A stretch of DNA of 64,000 nucleotides from Sipunculus nudus. Lineage: Eukaryota; Annelida; Sipuncula; Golfingiida; Sipunculidae. This document shows positions 12,224 to 24,720 of the stretch, piece after piece. Both the position numbers and the translations under genes were made by a program. Positions within the stretch are counted from its first letter, which is position 1, and each line of letters opens with the position of its first letter. The notes under the pieces are model-generated. The model did not search any database and was not told where the DNA came from. It saw only the letters and a list, made by a program, of their open reading frames with translations. Where the stretch lies: positions 48,903,659 to 48,967,658 of the forward strand of contig CM049313.1 in NCBI GenBank assembly GCA_026874595.1, read 5' to 3'.

Positions 12224-12771
12224 GGTCTACCCAGCTACAACTGGTAACTGGCAAAGTAGCTGCCTGCGACAAAACTTTTTATGCCTTGATGGCTTTAATT
12301 CTCATATATATTTAATATTCAAGTCACCCTTAGTTGCAACATACAGGAACGGCAAACAAAAAGAAAGAACAAAATTGCTTGCGTTACAGCCATAATACAG
12401 GCCTGTACTGTAGACTGTATCTGCCTTGGTGGCTACTACCAATGCACTGTACCAGTACTATATAGCAAAGAAAACTGCATCGTAACCCCGAACTTAACCA
12501 AGGCAAGTACCTAAGAACGTGCCTTGATATCCAAGGCAAGTACCTCTGAACCGTGCCTTGTTATCAATGAAGAACGATTGTCTCTTATAATATCAATACT
12601 GAGTATAAAAAAGAACATACACTATATGACTGTACAAGTACCCGGGCGAGACTCGTTCAAGAGTTGTGCGATCACATGATAACAGCACACTTTGAACTTT
12701 CAAAGCGCCATCTAGCGACAGTGTTCATTTTCCAACGAAATCGGTAGATGGCGCTGCTGTACCAACTGCAC

Positions 12772-12774
<3 letters not shown>

Positions 12775-12817
<43 letters not shown>
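12775..12817. repeat. (CT)n microsatellite
   Basis: Uninterrupted CT dinucleotide run. Just upstream (12700-12757) two GCGCCATCTA-type words face each other, and a third lies at 13684 in the opposite orientation to the second. Confidence 0.95.
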
Positions 12818-12820
<3 letters not shown>

Positions 12821-13170
12821 CCCGTTCGGGTAACCAGTTCCAATGTGTCTATTTGATGAAACTGTTTAACTGTGCAACCTATTCTAGAAAAAGCAAGAGG
12901 TTTTAATTAAAGCCACTTTTTCTAATTGCATAATTGACAATTCGAAACCTAAAAACTAGTATTCATGCGGTAAGCATAGAACATGTGCTACAGGTATTTT
13001 TGTCAATCTTTGTACGGGGGACAACAGAAAGCTTTTTTGTTTCGTTCCTATCAATTACCGTTTCCGCAGTGTGGCTTGTAAACAGAAAAGGGTTTGTAGA
13101 TATTCCATTTATCCTTGCTACCTTTTCTCTTTGCACATGCATGTGGCGCCACATACAAATTCATTTTATG

Positions 13171-13567
13171 CCTCTGTTTCCATGTATCCGCAAAAAAAAC
13201 GTATCCGCAAAAGACGTACGTATGTTCTATAGTGCGCAATCCGCAAAAACTGTTTCCATAAGTACATACGTTTTTCTTGCGGATACCCTTTAACGTGCCT
13301 CATTTTAAACTGCAAGGACGACAGGCAGGAAGAAGGTCAGTATGTCTCATCACACCCGGCGCCGGGGCACTGTTGGGAAATGTAGGTATTTTTGCCATCC
13401 GTAAAACGGATGAATCGCTCACCGATCCGTTTCGATGCTGTCCGTTTTTGCGGATACGCATGCGGAGCACGTTAAAACGGACATATGAAAACAGTTCATC
13501 TCAAAAAGAGGGATCCGATTTTTTGCGTACGAGACGTACGAGATTTACGGATGTGTGGAAACACAGC
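13171..13567. mobile_element. 397-bp MITE with 6-bp target duplication TTTATG
   Basis: The ends CCTCTGTTTCCATGTATCCG and, inverted, GCTGTGTTTCCACACATCCG are similar. TTTATG occurs directly on both sides (13165-13170 and 13568-13573). The interior is full of ATCCGCAAAA/TTTTGCGGAT and ACGTACG words in both orientations. A 105-codon frame inside it is an artefact of this repetition. No transposase is encoded. Confidence 0.75.
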
Positions 13568-13799
13568 TTTATGTACTGGACATGGTATGATTAATTTTTC
13601 ATGAATGGCTATATGCATTTATCTAACTTTTTTTCTCATTCAGTTTGATTACGATTAGGAGAATCCGCTGAACTTGACATGTGGCGCCATCTATTACCGA
13701 TTTGAAAGGCGATATTGCAAAAATTCACCTTAGGAGTACTCGATCAGCATCGCCGTTGCCATAAACTTACCGTAATTTTAACTATTATTTTTTATAGGT

Positions 13800-14755
13800 T
13801 TAATGTCTTATATTGGTTTAGCATCATAGTTAATGAATATTACTGATTATGTGCATGTTTTATCTAGCCTAAGTAGGCCTAATATCTAAATGTTTGTCTG
13901 AATTTTCATTTAATGAATATTTTTTTCTCATTATCATTTTTATGCAATTTCTTGCTTGTAATAGCGTTTTAGAGCACAGCACTGTGGATTTTACGCTTTA
14001 CAAAACAAATTATTATTATTATTATAAAAAAAGGCTCCCCCCTATCCCTTACTTATTTATCAGAGTGGAGGTTAGTGTGACCTCTCTTTAAGAAATGACG
14101 TTACTTCGATCAATTTGCGTAGAAAATTTATTTAATTTTTTTTGTCAGTCTACATACCTAACATGAAATAAACTGGGACTTAATTACTTTATTGAGTGTG
14201 TTTAGAAATATAGGACATGCAGTATTGTGTAATTTTAGAAATGAGGAAATTCAATATACATTTTAGTAAGAACGGTCAGAAATATACTTTTATGCTTAAT
14301 ATTTAAACTGATAATCTTATAGAAAAAGGTCTGCTTTGGATTATAACATTTATTTTTGTATATTGCTCAATATGTAATAATATTTATGTAAGTTTTTTGT
14401 AAATATATTTTTCATTGTAGTATTTATTTAACAATGACAACCCAAACTTCATGTAAATTATATATTTGCTCTCAGTAGGCCTTTATTTGTTTTGTGCTTT
14501 ATGCCATGTATGTCCATAGTTCTAATTAAAATTAAAAACCAAGTAATCCAAAGTTTGACCAACGTTTGAAGAAAATATAAGGTTATAATAATTATCAATT
14601 TGGCACACATGATTCTGTAAATTCAATACTTAATCTCTGGTAATTTGTGTGTGTTGTAGCATGTGATTGAAAGCAGGAATGTGGTTACAAACTGTATTGA
14701 GATACATATTTTATGTTAAATTTGACAAAATTTCCAAACCGTGTGAAGGATAACC
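13800..14755. other. AT-rich sequence, nothing recognised
   Basis: No exon, repeat boundary or regulatory cluster can be supported here. Confidence 0.5.
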
Positions 14756-14766
14756 CCCCCCCCCTC

Positions 14767-14806
<40 letters not shown>

Positions 14807-14826
14807 CACACACACACACACCCTCC

Positions 14827-14871
<45 letters not shown>
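14767..14871. repeat. Compound (CA)n microsatellite
   Basis: Two long CA runs are interrupted by CCCTCCAA. Every open frame over this tract is repeat-encoded. Confidence 0.95.
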
Positions 14872-14872
<1 letters not shown>

Positions 14873-15600
14873 ATGCATGGCCCTTTAAGGGAGCTCGCTA
14901 CACTTGCAGAATGACTCCATGCTTTTAACAACACTCAAAAGCCTATGATATATATTATACATATCTTATATGTGTGTTTGTATAGGTGTGCATGTGTGTG
15001 TGTGCTGTTGCCGCTTTTTGCCGTTCGTGCATGGGGAAGGGACTGTGTGCGTGACTCACCGGAAACCCGCGTAGTGTCAGTTCTGCCGATGTCAATTTAC
15101 AGTAGGCTATATAATAAATGATACTTAAATTCACTTATCTGAATTTAATAGTCCACGCTATCCTTTTATCAATCAAATTATGGAGGTGTGTATATTCTTG
15201 GACTTTGGTTTGATCAAGCTCCGACCAGCTGCATGCATGTCATTGTCATTCAGTTCACAGCGATTGTTGGGGGGACGCTAAATGATCATGATATCATACA
15301 CGTTTGGTCGATAATTTAAAAAAAGTGGAGATTATATACATGCAGTTGAATGTCAGGCCTTGTTCTTCGGCGTCTCACAAAAAAATAGTACGGAGATATC
15401 ATTATGCGTATTCGGGCCTGGGACAAATAGCTAATCGGTTTTCATGGGCTCCAAGTCTTATCTATATAGGCGATATTAGTATATGCTATGTACAAAGAGT
15501 GGTTGTACATATGTGTGTGCGTGTGTGTGTTTGTGTGTATGTTTACAATATGGTAATATATATAGGTCGTCTGGATATTTAAGTTATAAATTCAGCGGAT

Positions 15601-15839
15601 ACACTCTTAGAAAAAAGGGTTCCAACTAGAATCCAAAAGTGTTCTTCAGAGTGGACTGAGTGGGGAACCTTTCAAGGTTCCAGCTAGAACCTTCAAGCGG
15701 GGTTTTTTTTATGGAACCTCCTTAAGGTTCTTTTATGGAACCTATAAGATTGATTGGGGAACCTTAAAAGGTTCTTGGTGGAACCAATGTGTAGGGTTCT
15801 TCATAGAACCTTCAATGCCTTTTTATTTAAGAAAACAGT
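15601..15839. mobile_element. GGTTCC/GGAACC palindrome-rich MITE
   Basis: The element is bounded by ACTCTTAGAAAAAAGG and an inverted ATTTAAGAAAACAGT end. Between them AGGTTC, GGAACC and GGTTCTT..AGAACC recur in both orientations. The same style of sequence is known as a common MITE in fish. A partial second copy lies at 16490-16618. Confidence 0.6.
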
Positions 15840-16489
15840 CTAGGATCTCCTTTTATACGTTTAGGATAAATTTATTATGTCATATGTCCATACATATTTG
15901 ATAGATTGTAGATTGATATATATGCAAAAAAAATATAAAAAGTATTCTAAAAGAATATGGGTACCTGCAAGGATCATAGCTGAAATCATATATATATATA
16001 AATGTGATGAAACCTTTGAGGCAAAATGAAAACACTGTTTTTTAAGGAAACACATTTTTATTAAGTTGTAAAGACCAGTCTGTGAAAAAGAGCAATTACA
16101 AAAAGCATTAGCTAATAAATGCACGTAATTGATATGACTGACATTTGCTATACAGAGTTCGTGAACACCTCGCACAGTTCTGGGTGGGTTTTTTTTCAAA
16201 CTGAAATAAATTCCCTTGTTATCGTTCAGCGTAGAGTTTTTAAAATTCAGGCAAATGTTGTGTTTTGCCTGCAAGAATTTCATTTTTCTTGGTATATACT
16301 AACAAAGAAATTGAATATTTCGCACTGTCTCACTTATCTGCACACACCAACATCCCTATAAGAATAGAACATCCACGATGCGCAGTGTTCCGGGTTTTTT
16401 TTTTTTTTTTTGTGGGTTTGATATCCGGTGCACGTCAAAAATATTTTTGATGAATTATTTGTTTGTTCTCAGGTATTTGTCTATCTCTT

Positions 16490-16618
16490 GGTTCCAACTA
16501 GAACCCAAAAGGGTTCTTCAGAGTGGACTGAGTGGGGAACCTTTTAAGGTTCCAGCTAGAACCTTCAAGGGGGAACTTTAGAGGTTCTGAGAAGAACCCT
16601 GCTTGAAGGTTCTAACTG
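16490..16618. mobile_element. Partial second copy of the GGTTCC MITE
   Basis: About 110 bases match the first copy closely from GGTTCCAACTAGAA to GCTAGAACCTTCAAG. The left end is missing. It abuts the tandem repeat starting at 16617. Confidence 0.65.
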
Positions 16619-16985
16619 GTGCCAGCCAATGTATTAAGCCAATGTATTAAGGAAGGTGTATACCAAATATAAGGGCATACCTGTAACCAATCTCAAGCTC
16701 ACTATTCAACATAAGTAAACATGTAACAGAATAATGTTTGTCATCTATATATAATAACAACAAATCAGTATCAAACAACCTGGGTCAATATACAAAGAAG
16801 TCAAGATTTCTAATACTTTTCATGTACGTTTTTTGTTCAGAATATATAACTATATGAGAATGTTTATAAAACTGGTGGCAGCCAATGTATTAAGCCAATG
16901 TATTAAGGAAGGTGTTTACCAAATATAAGGGCATACCTGTAAGCAATCTCAAGCTCACTATTCAACATAAGCAAAACATGTAAAT
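16617..16985. repeat. 256-bp offset direct duplication
   Basis: GCCAATGTATTAAGCCAATG and about 100 following bases occur at 16625 and again at 16881 with only a few differences. Each copy also contains an internal 14-base repeat (AGCCAATGTATTAA). Confidence 0.8.
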
Positions 16986-17056
16986 AGTATATAAACAATG
17001 AATTTGTATAGATATGTATCATTCTTGGTCCATATTCAAAAAGTCACGATGATTTC

Positions 17057-17221
17057 CTAACAATTATCACATGAAAAAGAATAGTCTTTTATTTTCTTGA
17101 AACGTGCCATTGACATCCCCAGGCATCCAGCATGAAACCATTGATTGCACTTGTCGGATGCGATCCAAGGATCGTCAATATTCTTTATGTATACGCCTTA
17201 GCACTTTCCACAATTGTCAGT
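17057..17221 (-). pseudogene. Decayed PHD-finger exon
   Basis: On the minus strand a strong acceptor (CTTTTTTTTTTCAG) leads into a frame with CGKC, then DDPWIASDKCNQWFHAGCLG, then SCDNC and a stop (TAG, 17059-17057). The spacing of Cys, Cys, Cys, His, Cys and CxxC is that of a PHD finger. One expected cysteine is serine (the S in ASDKC), and TAA follows the first CxxC. PHD fingers read histone tails in chromatin proteins and also occur in some retroelement polyproteins. Given the retroelement debris next door, a mobile origin is likelier than a host gene, but neither is proven. Confidence 0.6.
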
Positions 17222-17250
17222 CTGAAAAAAAAAAGAATTAAAGTTACCAA

Positions 17251-17400
17251 ATAAATGCAATAGAATACTAATCAACTTGTACATTTATTGATATTATTTA
17301 CCATGGTCCAATTTAACAAGTATACAACAGAATACTGATTAACTTGTACATTCATTGATATATTTTACCTTGGTCCAAGTTGCCAAGTATACAAGAGAAA
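17251..17400. repeat. 67-bp unit duplicated in tandem
   Basis: AACTTGTACATT and its neighbours recur at 17274 and 17341, including ACC.TGGTCCAA and AAGTATACAA. It directly adjoins the LTR-like repeat. Confidence 0.7.
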
Positions 17401-17549
17401 TAGCCGCTGTCCAGCAAAGGTTATCTGCACAGCAGGGGGTAAAGGATTCTGCTTACATGCCTGTACTGGATGAACCTGTATAATAAGCTAAACCGAAGAG
17501 TAACAAGAATTTATAGTTATTTGGCCCAATAATCACCATAATCATAACA
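17401..17549 (-). mobile_element. Partial LTR-like repeat, uninterrupted copy
   Basis: Read on the minus strand it starts TGTTATGATTATGGTG, a TGTTA start typical of Gypsy LTRs. It runs through GGTTTAGCTTATTATACAGG to CAGCGGCTA. The same sequence is found split at 24753-24721 and 20939-20819. The two copies diverge after CAGCGGCTA, so the far end of the LTR is unknown. Confidence 0.6.
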
Positions 17550-17559
17550 TGGGGCCGCT

Positions 17560-18695
17560 TATTTAACATTGTTGCCACACAATTTTACAGTATGGCCAAT
17601 TCACTATAAATTTAAGACTATTAAAAAAAAGATGAAGAAATATTACAATTTCTGATATTGCACTACATACTGTTAATAACAAAATGTGACCTTTACCGTA
17701 ATCACTATAAGAATATACAAGCTAGACAAACAAATACAAAGGATATAAAGAACTAAATGTTACAAACAAACAAAACATTTCAAAACATTAGTCAGAAACC
17801 ATGTCAAACCTCACATTAAGGAAGGTTAATAACATATGATGTGTTTCGTATATGCAGAGATTACGGACACATATAAGACATTTAACATACACAGATAAAA
17901 TACATATTTCAAATGAACTGAAAAATTCATTCTGTGGAAGGCTTCATAGCATTCCTTACACAATCATTGCAAGTACATGTATATTATATCATAACACAAG
18001 GTTGATATAAACGAGTATTGTCATCTAACATATATCTTATTTTCCTAATGAATGACACAGTATCTGTAGACCGAGTTAATATATTCTGTGTCATATTGGA
18101 TAAAAACATAGGATAATCCAGTGGATAAACATTAGTAACAATTCATACATTTTCATTCTCAACAAATACATCTGTTTATGAATACTCTGGCTCACTATAT
18201 GCGCAATGACTAAAAGGACGCTTGGTCTAAACCAAAATGATACTTTAGGCAATTACCCATATATGCACACAATTAAATGTGTTTTGCAATTGTAGGAACA
18301 TACTAGCGGTGACCCATGACACCTATACAAAATAACATCATGACTGGGAATGAATAATTTATAACTGATCATATAAATATCACAAAACATGCAACAGACT
18401 TAAAACGGATGGCCAATCCTCATTCATGCAATCTAATATTCTAATCAGTTTCCTTAACAGTCCCAGAAATGTCATGTTACATAGGATCATTTCTAGTTAA
18501 CCATTACGTATAGTTCCTTGTTTCTCCAAGAGAAACTTATCTTGGCTGCCCTTATCACCCTAAAAGGCATGCGCTCTAACAGTTAAAAATAAAAATAAAC
18601 GTATTACAATCAATACAAATGACATCATATAGAGTTTATGCATACAGTTCACATAGCATCTATTTTCGGAATAGCATTTCCCTTCACCAATTCTC
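17560..18695. other. Interior or flank of retroelement, no coding seen
   Basis: AT-rich sequence without open frames. If it belongs to the gag element, it lies where pol would be expected, and I see no reverse transcriptase or integrase signature. Confidence 0.45.

Positions 18696-18698
<3 letters not shown>

Positions 18699-18757
<59 letters not shown>
18699..18757. repeat. (TC)n microsatellite
   Basis: Near-perfect TC run of about 59 bases. Confidence 0.95.
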
Positions 18758-18761
<4 letters not shown>

Positions 18762-19010
18762 TCCAAACTAGACAGCAAAATCCAAACTGCCTTTCGAGAG
18801 GGCTCACCTTTGATTTGTACTAAATTAACTGGCAGATATGATAAAGATTTAAAATGACAGTTATCCTCATCCTCACTATCTGTTTCTGTTGTTACATCTA
18901 AACTTGATCTTGAAGCTTAAGGAAAATCATTTCCTTCCCTACCATCATTTAAAGTCAAGTGGACACTACTTACATTTTGCAAACAGATTGTGCCCTTGTT
19001 TTTCTGGGGT

Positions 19011-20173
19011 TGTCTAGTTTCCCTGTCCTTGCTGACCTGGTGGCTGCTGGGTCAGGGTCCGGCACTTGTTGGCTCGGTGTCCAAGCTGAGAACACAGTTG
19101 ACATTGCTGGTCAGGTTCTGCCGGATGTTCATCAGCAATCCTGCTGCAGAATCTTTGGACATGTCCTATTTCCTGACATGCGTAGCACACTGGGCCGGGC
19201 ATGGGTTGGTATCGCTGTTCTCTGTTGTTATTGTGGCGGGATGGTCCTAAGCGTGACCTTGGTTGACCAGCTGAAGTGTTTCTTTGAGGGAGTGCACTTG
19301 GTCTTCTTGATGACATACTGCTTACCGCCTTGGTCAACTCGGCTACCTGTTGTTGCAGACTTTTTATTTCCACGTTAAATGTCTGTGCAGGATTACTGGT
19401 GTTTCCAGTTGACATTTGAGGCAAAGCACTGTTTGTTGCTACATGTTGTCTGTAGCCATGGGCCTCTCCTAACTTGGCGGACTGCAGGGCAGCATTATGG
19501 TCTGTATTGTTCCCGTCCCTGTCAAAGAACGCTTATTTTTATGGGAGACCATCAACAAATTTTAGGAGAATGTCTCTAGGATGTTTCTGCAGTCTGATTG
19601 CTTTGCTGACCGGATCAGCATGGTACTCCTCTATTGAGTGACCTGGGATCAATTCAGCTTCAGCTAGGAGGGCTGGGTTGTTCTCAGCGTTATATCAATA
19701 TATCTGACATTATATGCATTGCACAAATGGTCCCATGTATCACGACATTCTTCTGGCTATGATGTAAACCACACAAAGGCTGGGCCTGCCATATGAAGGT
19801 GAAAAGCTGCAAATTTCCTGTAATCATGTCCATCTAACTGGTGCAACATAGCATATGACTGGAATTCACAAATAAATTGTTGAGGATTCTCACTAGAAAG
19901 TCCGTGAATTTTTTTAATTGACACTTTAACTGGTGAAGACATATTTTCTCCCCATGCAGGTACTTCAGGCAAAGGAGTTTCTATTGAAGGGAGATTAAGA
20001 GCCGGAACAAAAATTGAAAATGAGTCTGTTGTCAGCACAGGGTCGTTTAAAGAATCATTCAGAAGTCCACCGAAATTCATTGATAATTCTTGAGAATTAT
20101 TACTTGCCTGCATGTTTCTTTGTTGTCCGGAAACTGCTTCGGTTTCTCCATCCATGTTACGTTCCTTGGGCAT
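19011..20173 (-). pseudogene. gag: Retroelement gag pseudogene (Gypsy-like)
   Basis: On the minus strand a frame opening near 20173 runs to a stop after the WF motif at about 19757. It contains an ENPQQFICEFQSYAMLHQLD capsid-like segment and a HMAGPAFVWF motif. Similarity then continues in other frames, with in-frame stops near 19550, to 19424-19011. That last frame has a coiled coil (EIKSLQQQVAELTKAV), a basic region, and two CX2CX4HX4C zinc knuckles at 19187-19146 and 19103-19062. Gag would package the element's RNA in a virus-like particle. The frame breaks make this copy non-functional. Weakly coding-like sequence continues to about 18840, but no reverse transcriptase, RNase H or integrase follows. 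Confidence 0.78.
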
Positions 20174-20204
20174 CCAGGGAAACGGGGGAATTAGCTCCAT
20201 GTAG

Positions 20205-20207
<3 letters not shown>

Positions 20208-20257
<50 letters not shown>
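20208..20257. repeat. (TA)n microsatellite
   Basis: TA run directly upstream (in minus sense) of the gag start region. It keeps the frame artificially open. Confidence 0.95.
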
Positions 20258-20259
<2 letters not shown>

Positions 20260-20818
20260 ATGTTTTCTTGTTCACATTTTCTCAACAATCATGATAAAGT
20301 CCATCCATATGTTAATAATAAAGTTTATTCTCTTCTTAGTTCACAAATTAGAATATATATATCCAAAATATTGAAGGTTGACATTTCTAACTACAAAAAT
20401 GATCATAAGATCTTCCTTTAAAAAGTTTCATATCTAATAATATGAGGCTTTATGAATTTAAATAAAAACAGAACAGAGTCCTGCGATGTCTAAAAATGCC
20501 TAAAACTGCCTGTCTGTCCGAGGCCTGTAAAGCTCTCAAGTACATGTCCCTAAAACTGACTAACCAACCATGCAGATATTTGATTTAAGCTACTGAATAT
20601 TATTATACTGACCTAAAACAAGCATTAAAAATACTGTCCATTTAGAACTTAGAAAAATCTTGACTATCCATATCATCTAAATATATTGACATAATGAACT
20701 TACATAAAGTCTTATATAAAATGACAAGTTGAAAATCTAAGGATCATGTTGCTCGGTGGAGGAGCAATGTTAAACAATCCTAAACACAGACTATCACTCA
20801 AATGTAACCCAGGGTGAG

Positions 20819-20939
20819 TAGCCGCTGTCCAGCAAAGGTAATCTGCACTGCAGGGGTAAAGGATTCTACTTACATGCCTGTACTGGATGAACCTGTATAA
20901 TAAGCTAAACCGAAGAGTAACTAAAATTTGTAGTTATTT
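20819..20939 (-). mobile_element. LTR-like repeat, second copy (3' part, interrupted)
   Basis: It matches 17401-17520 over about 120 bases with few changes. Its 5' part continues at 24753-24721 on the far side of the 3781-bp insertion. Sequence from 20280 to 20818 is AT-rich with no coding. Confidence 0.6.
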
Positions 20940-23900
20940 TAGTCCAGCGGTTAAGCTTCCATATTTTGAGGAATTGTGCATAAAATGAAAGAAGAATGAA
21001 AGTTTGCAAAAGTATTCTTCGGAGCGTATTGATGAATTTCAGATATAGTGCCAAGCTGAAAAAAAATTATATTGGCCAAAATCCAAGATGGCGGCCAAGA
21101 TGGCCGCCAGATTAGAGAATGTCAATAACTTGAGTTATAAGTTGCCGATAAAGCATTGCAAGTACTCTAATACTATGTTTCTTGGACTGAGAAATTCAAT
21201 TTTTGAGGTTCAAAACCTCTCCTGGTACTCATTAGCTGGTTTTTATCACAAATTTGGTAATATTCCCATAAGTCAAGCTGTAAAGCTACATATTGAGAGG
21301 AATAGTGCAAAAGATGAAAGAAGAATGAAACTTAGCATAATAATTTTCCAGACCATACTTTATTTGTTCATATATGGAGCCGAGCGGAATTCACCATATC
21401 CTTGGTAAATATCCAAGATGGGGGCCAAGATTGCCACCAAAATATTGAATACCAATACAGCCGGTTATATTTGTATTGTAAGTGCATTGTTTCTAAATTA
21501 TTAGGGTCGAGAAATTAATTTATAAGGGTTTGTGTTTGTTGGTATTGAAATTGTGGTAACATTGCCCTTTATACCAGCACATCTATCGGTTGATTACCCT
21601 ACTGCAATTTAATATATTTGTTAACTTTAAGTATTTGAATACTATGTCTCTTTAGATGTAGTGAAAGGGACAGTCGATTGGTACCAAGTTTCTATCCCCA
21701 ATGTCGCTATGAGAGTGGGTTGTAGTGGTCCGTACAGAGTCGATTGTTTTCTTCATGTCCTCTGATTCCTTCCTCCACTTCGCCATCCGAGCCACGGAAA
21801 ATGCCTTGTTGTATTATTATAACCAGTTGTACAATCCATGTAAAAGAAATTTTATTTGTTTATAAGTTAATGGCTCTTTTGCCTTGAGCTGACGGTACAG
21901 CTTCCAGACTCTTTGCTTGCATGAAGACAGAATCAGTACATATTTAGAGACACGCGACATTATGCAGTATGCTACGCTTTCTTTTAAAATAACAGACTCA
22001 GACCTGTTGGTATCACTTTCTATTGAATGAGAATAAGGTTACCCATATGATAAATATGGTATGTTGTTAGAAAGAAGTCATAACCTATTGTTAAGACATT
22101 ACAGCAAATCTATTGGTTTGTGGCGAGATTTAACCATTATGCCATTGGGACTTCGACGGGGATCGAACAGGGGACATACAACCACTTCCTTAAGCACGAG
22201 GCTACGTTCTAACCCCGTATATATGCTATATTTGTACTGTGGTGGTGGTGCATGATAGAATCTGGACACTTGTAGACACTTGTGCAGTTTGCCGTTTACC
22301 TGCTACATTGGTAATATGATTGATGATAAGCTAACATTGACTTTGCATTTCCAAGTGTTGTCCTAAAATAATTCGTTTGCTTACATAATGCACCCTTTTA
22401 ATAAATGTAATAATTATTAGAAATAAGAAATATTTGCTTCATTTATTTTCATTTGTCTTCATGTACACAGGATGCAAAATTGTAGATCGCACTGAATCTT
22501 GCACATACGAAAAAAAGAACCGATAGTTAGTGAGCTGGAATTGTGGCTGTTTTTACCAGAAGAAAAACGCTTTTGTCCTTCCAAATCTAAAAGAAAATAT
22601 TAAGGCACAGGTTGTAAGACGTTGCTGGCAATATTACCCAAAAAAATGATGTGATAAACTGTTCTGTTTAGTAATGATATTCAGAAGAAGTGTATTCTCA
22701 TTAATTATGTTCACTTGATGAAGCGAATGGAATGAAATACAAGTTTCCCTAGCATTCTGCATTTGGGCATAATACTCGCATAAAGGGAAAGTGTAACTGT
22801 ACAAAGGTTGTAAGGGCCCAGAAGCCGAAAGCACAGAAACGTTACAAACACCAATCAAGTCGATAAAAACTCAAACCAAACTTTGTACTTAATTTTGAGG
22901 TAATGAAGATGATGAAAATAGAATGCATGTCTGGAACCTGAGGGTGCATTATATTTTTCCAACTTGTTTTGTGATTTTGACTTTCTATCTTCCGCCTTGC
23001 TTTACCATTTTCTTAGTATCCATCCATGAAAGATTAGCTAGCTTGAACCTAGCAGCACCGACTCATACATGTGGTGAATATTTCTTACAATATATGCATG
23101 TACTACATGAATTTACAAGTATGCATAATCAACGGTCAGCAAATTAAAGTATTTTGTTGACACCAACGCATTTTGAAAAGTGAATTTTAATGGCAACTCA
23201 TTGGGAAGGATCACATTTTGTAAAACAAAAATAACATCACATCAAAGGGCAGTGATACTTTACTGACACGTGTTGGTTCTTTCATACGAGCATTTTTAAA
23301 AATTTTAACTATTTTACACGGATATATCAAGCTCCCACTTTGATACCAAACAGGATACCAAAGTTTCTTTCATCCTTAACCTCTGCAATACAGTTAATAC
23401 ATTCGTTAGCATGCAGATAAAGGGATATCAAACAGAGGAAATCAGATATGAAATATTAATATGAAAAAACCTACCCCAGCAAATGACACTTTCATTTAAA
23501 AGTGCAGTATTCAACCAATTTTATCAAGTTTTACTGTTGGATGTGCTGATGAAAAAGGGACTTTTAGCACAATTTCAGTTGATACACACAAGGCAGAATC
23601 TATACAGCTGACAGGTGTGAGCTTCTTACTTAGGTGTGTATCCTAGGACGCACGCATTCATTCTGATATTAAAGCTATAAGCAAGGAAAATTTTAAATTG
23701 CATTGATTGTCTAATTTGTTTTATTATAATATATAGTTAATATGGATTGTACAGATTGTCATAATTACTATAACAAGCCACACTCCATGGCTCGGATGGT
23801 GGCGTTCGGTGGTGTATATACAGGGGTGGAGGAAAGCGAAGGAAAAGGAGGAATTCAGCCACCTTGGACGGGCCATTACAACCCATTTTAATAAGAACGA

Positions 23901-24720
23901 TGTTGATTAAAACCTGGTGGGCAAGTGGAGAAAGCCGAACGTTTTATCACTCGACTGTTCATTTCATTACATTGAAACAAACATAGGGCTCAAATACGTA
24001 AAATTAATATAAATGTTAAATGTCAGCACAGTTGGATTTATGCATTTGATAAAACACAATCGTAAAATCTGATTACATGTATGTAGGTTTTAAACATTCT
24101 AATGATTAGTGTTTACTGCATACCAAATGCAATCCTAATTTTATTCCAGATTTCGACAAATACGTTTTTCAAAAGCAATTACATTTGTAAGCATGCAAAT
24201 AAAGGGAAATTAAAAGGAAGAAAGAAAGAAATGTTGCAATAAAAACTGTTCTACAATTCAAGCATCCAAATGCATTACAAAGCAGACAAACCTAAGCCAG
24301 CAAACGATACTTTCATATGGCTACGATAACAAAGAATGCGACTACTGTGCAGAACTCAACAAATAATGTTGCAGTCCATTATGCTAGTAAACAAAGGCAA
24401 ATTATGGAGAGTTTCAATATAAAAAAACCAGGATTCATTCACGGAGTCATTTTATAGAGTTTAAACCCTTATAAATGAGTTTATCGACCCCAAAAACATA
24501 GAAATAGTGCACTTGGAAAGCATTCTAGGACAAATATAACCGAATGTATTGATATTTTGTAATCCGGCGGCAATCTTGGCCGCCATCTTGGATTTTGACC
24601 AAGATTGGATGAATTCCACTTGGCCCTATATCTGAAAAGGTTGAGTATGGTCTTGCAAACTATTATGCCAAATTTTATGCTTCTTTCACATTTTGCACAA
24701 TTCTTCTTTTAACAGCTGGA
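20940..24720. mobile_element. 3781-bp element with inverted ends, inserted in an LTR
   Basis: TTATTT flanks both sides (20934-20939 and 24721-24726), while the homologous site at 17517-17522 has it once. The ends TCCAGCGGTTAA and, inverted, TCCAGCTGTTAA are similar. Inside, the left arm holds two tandem units of about 325 bp, each with an ATCCAAGATGG(C/G)GGCCAAGAT core (near 21081 and 21408). The right arm holds one inverted unit (about 24400-24720). The centre (21560-24400) is AT-rich with no transposase-like frame. Two diverged copies of an ACGATACTTTCAT-type segment lie near 23490 and 24305. Confidence 0.65.
22145..22212 (-). repeat. Possible tRNA-like/SINE B-box remnant
   Basis: On the minus strand a GCCTCGTGCTTAAGG block is followed by CTGTTCGATCCCCGTCGAAG, close to a tRNA T-arm. 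There is no full cloverleaf. It lies inside the 3.8-kb insertion. Confidence 0.3.

Noticed and set aside
13277-13594. 105-codon plus frame
   Set aside because: It lies within and across the end of the TTTATG-flanked MITE and is built from its inverted words.
14685-14934. Open frames of 60-72 codons on both strands
   Set aside because: They are encoded by the (CA)n microsatellite and consist of Thr-His or Cys-Val dipeptide repeats.
15861-16283. 140-codon minus-strand open frame
   Set aside because: It is rich in AT-driven residues (Ile, Tyr, Phe, Asn), has no domain, and lies between MITE copies. No splice signals or start context support it.
18560-18823. Open frames with Arg-Glu or Ser-Leu repeats
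   Set aside because: They come from the (TC)n microsatellite.
21088-21408. 106-codon plus frame starting with Met-Ala-Ala-Lys repeats
   Set aside because: It is encoded by the AAGATGGCGGCC repeat core of the 3.8-kb insertion. No domain or conservation is visible.
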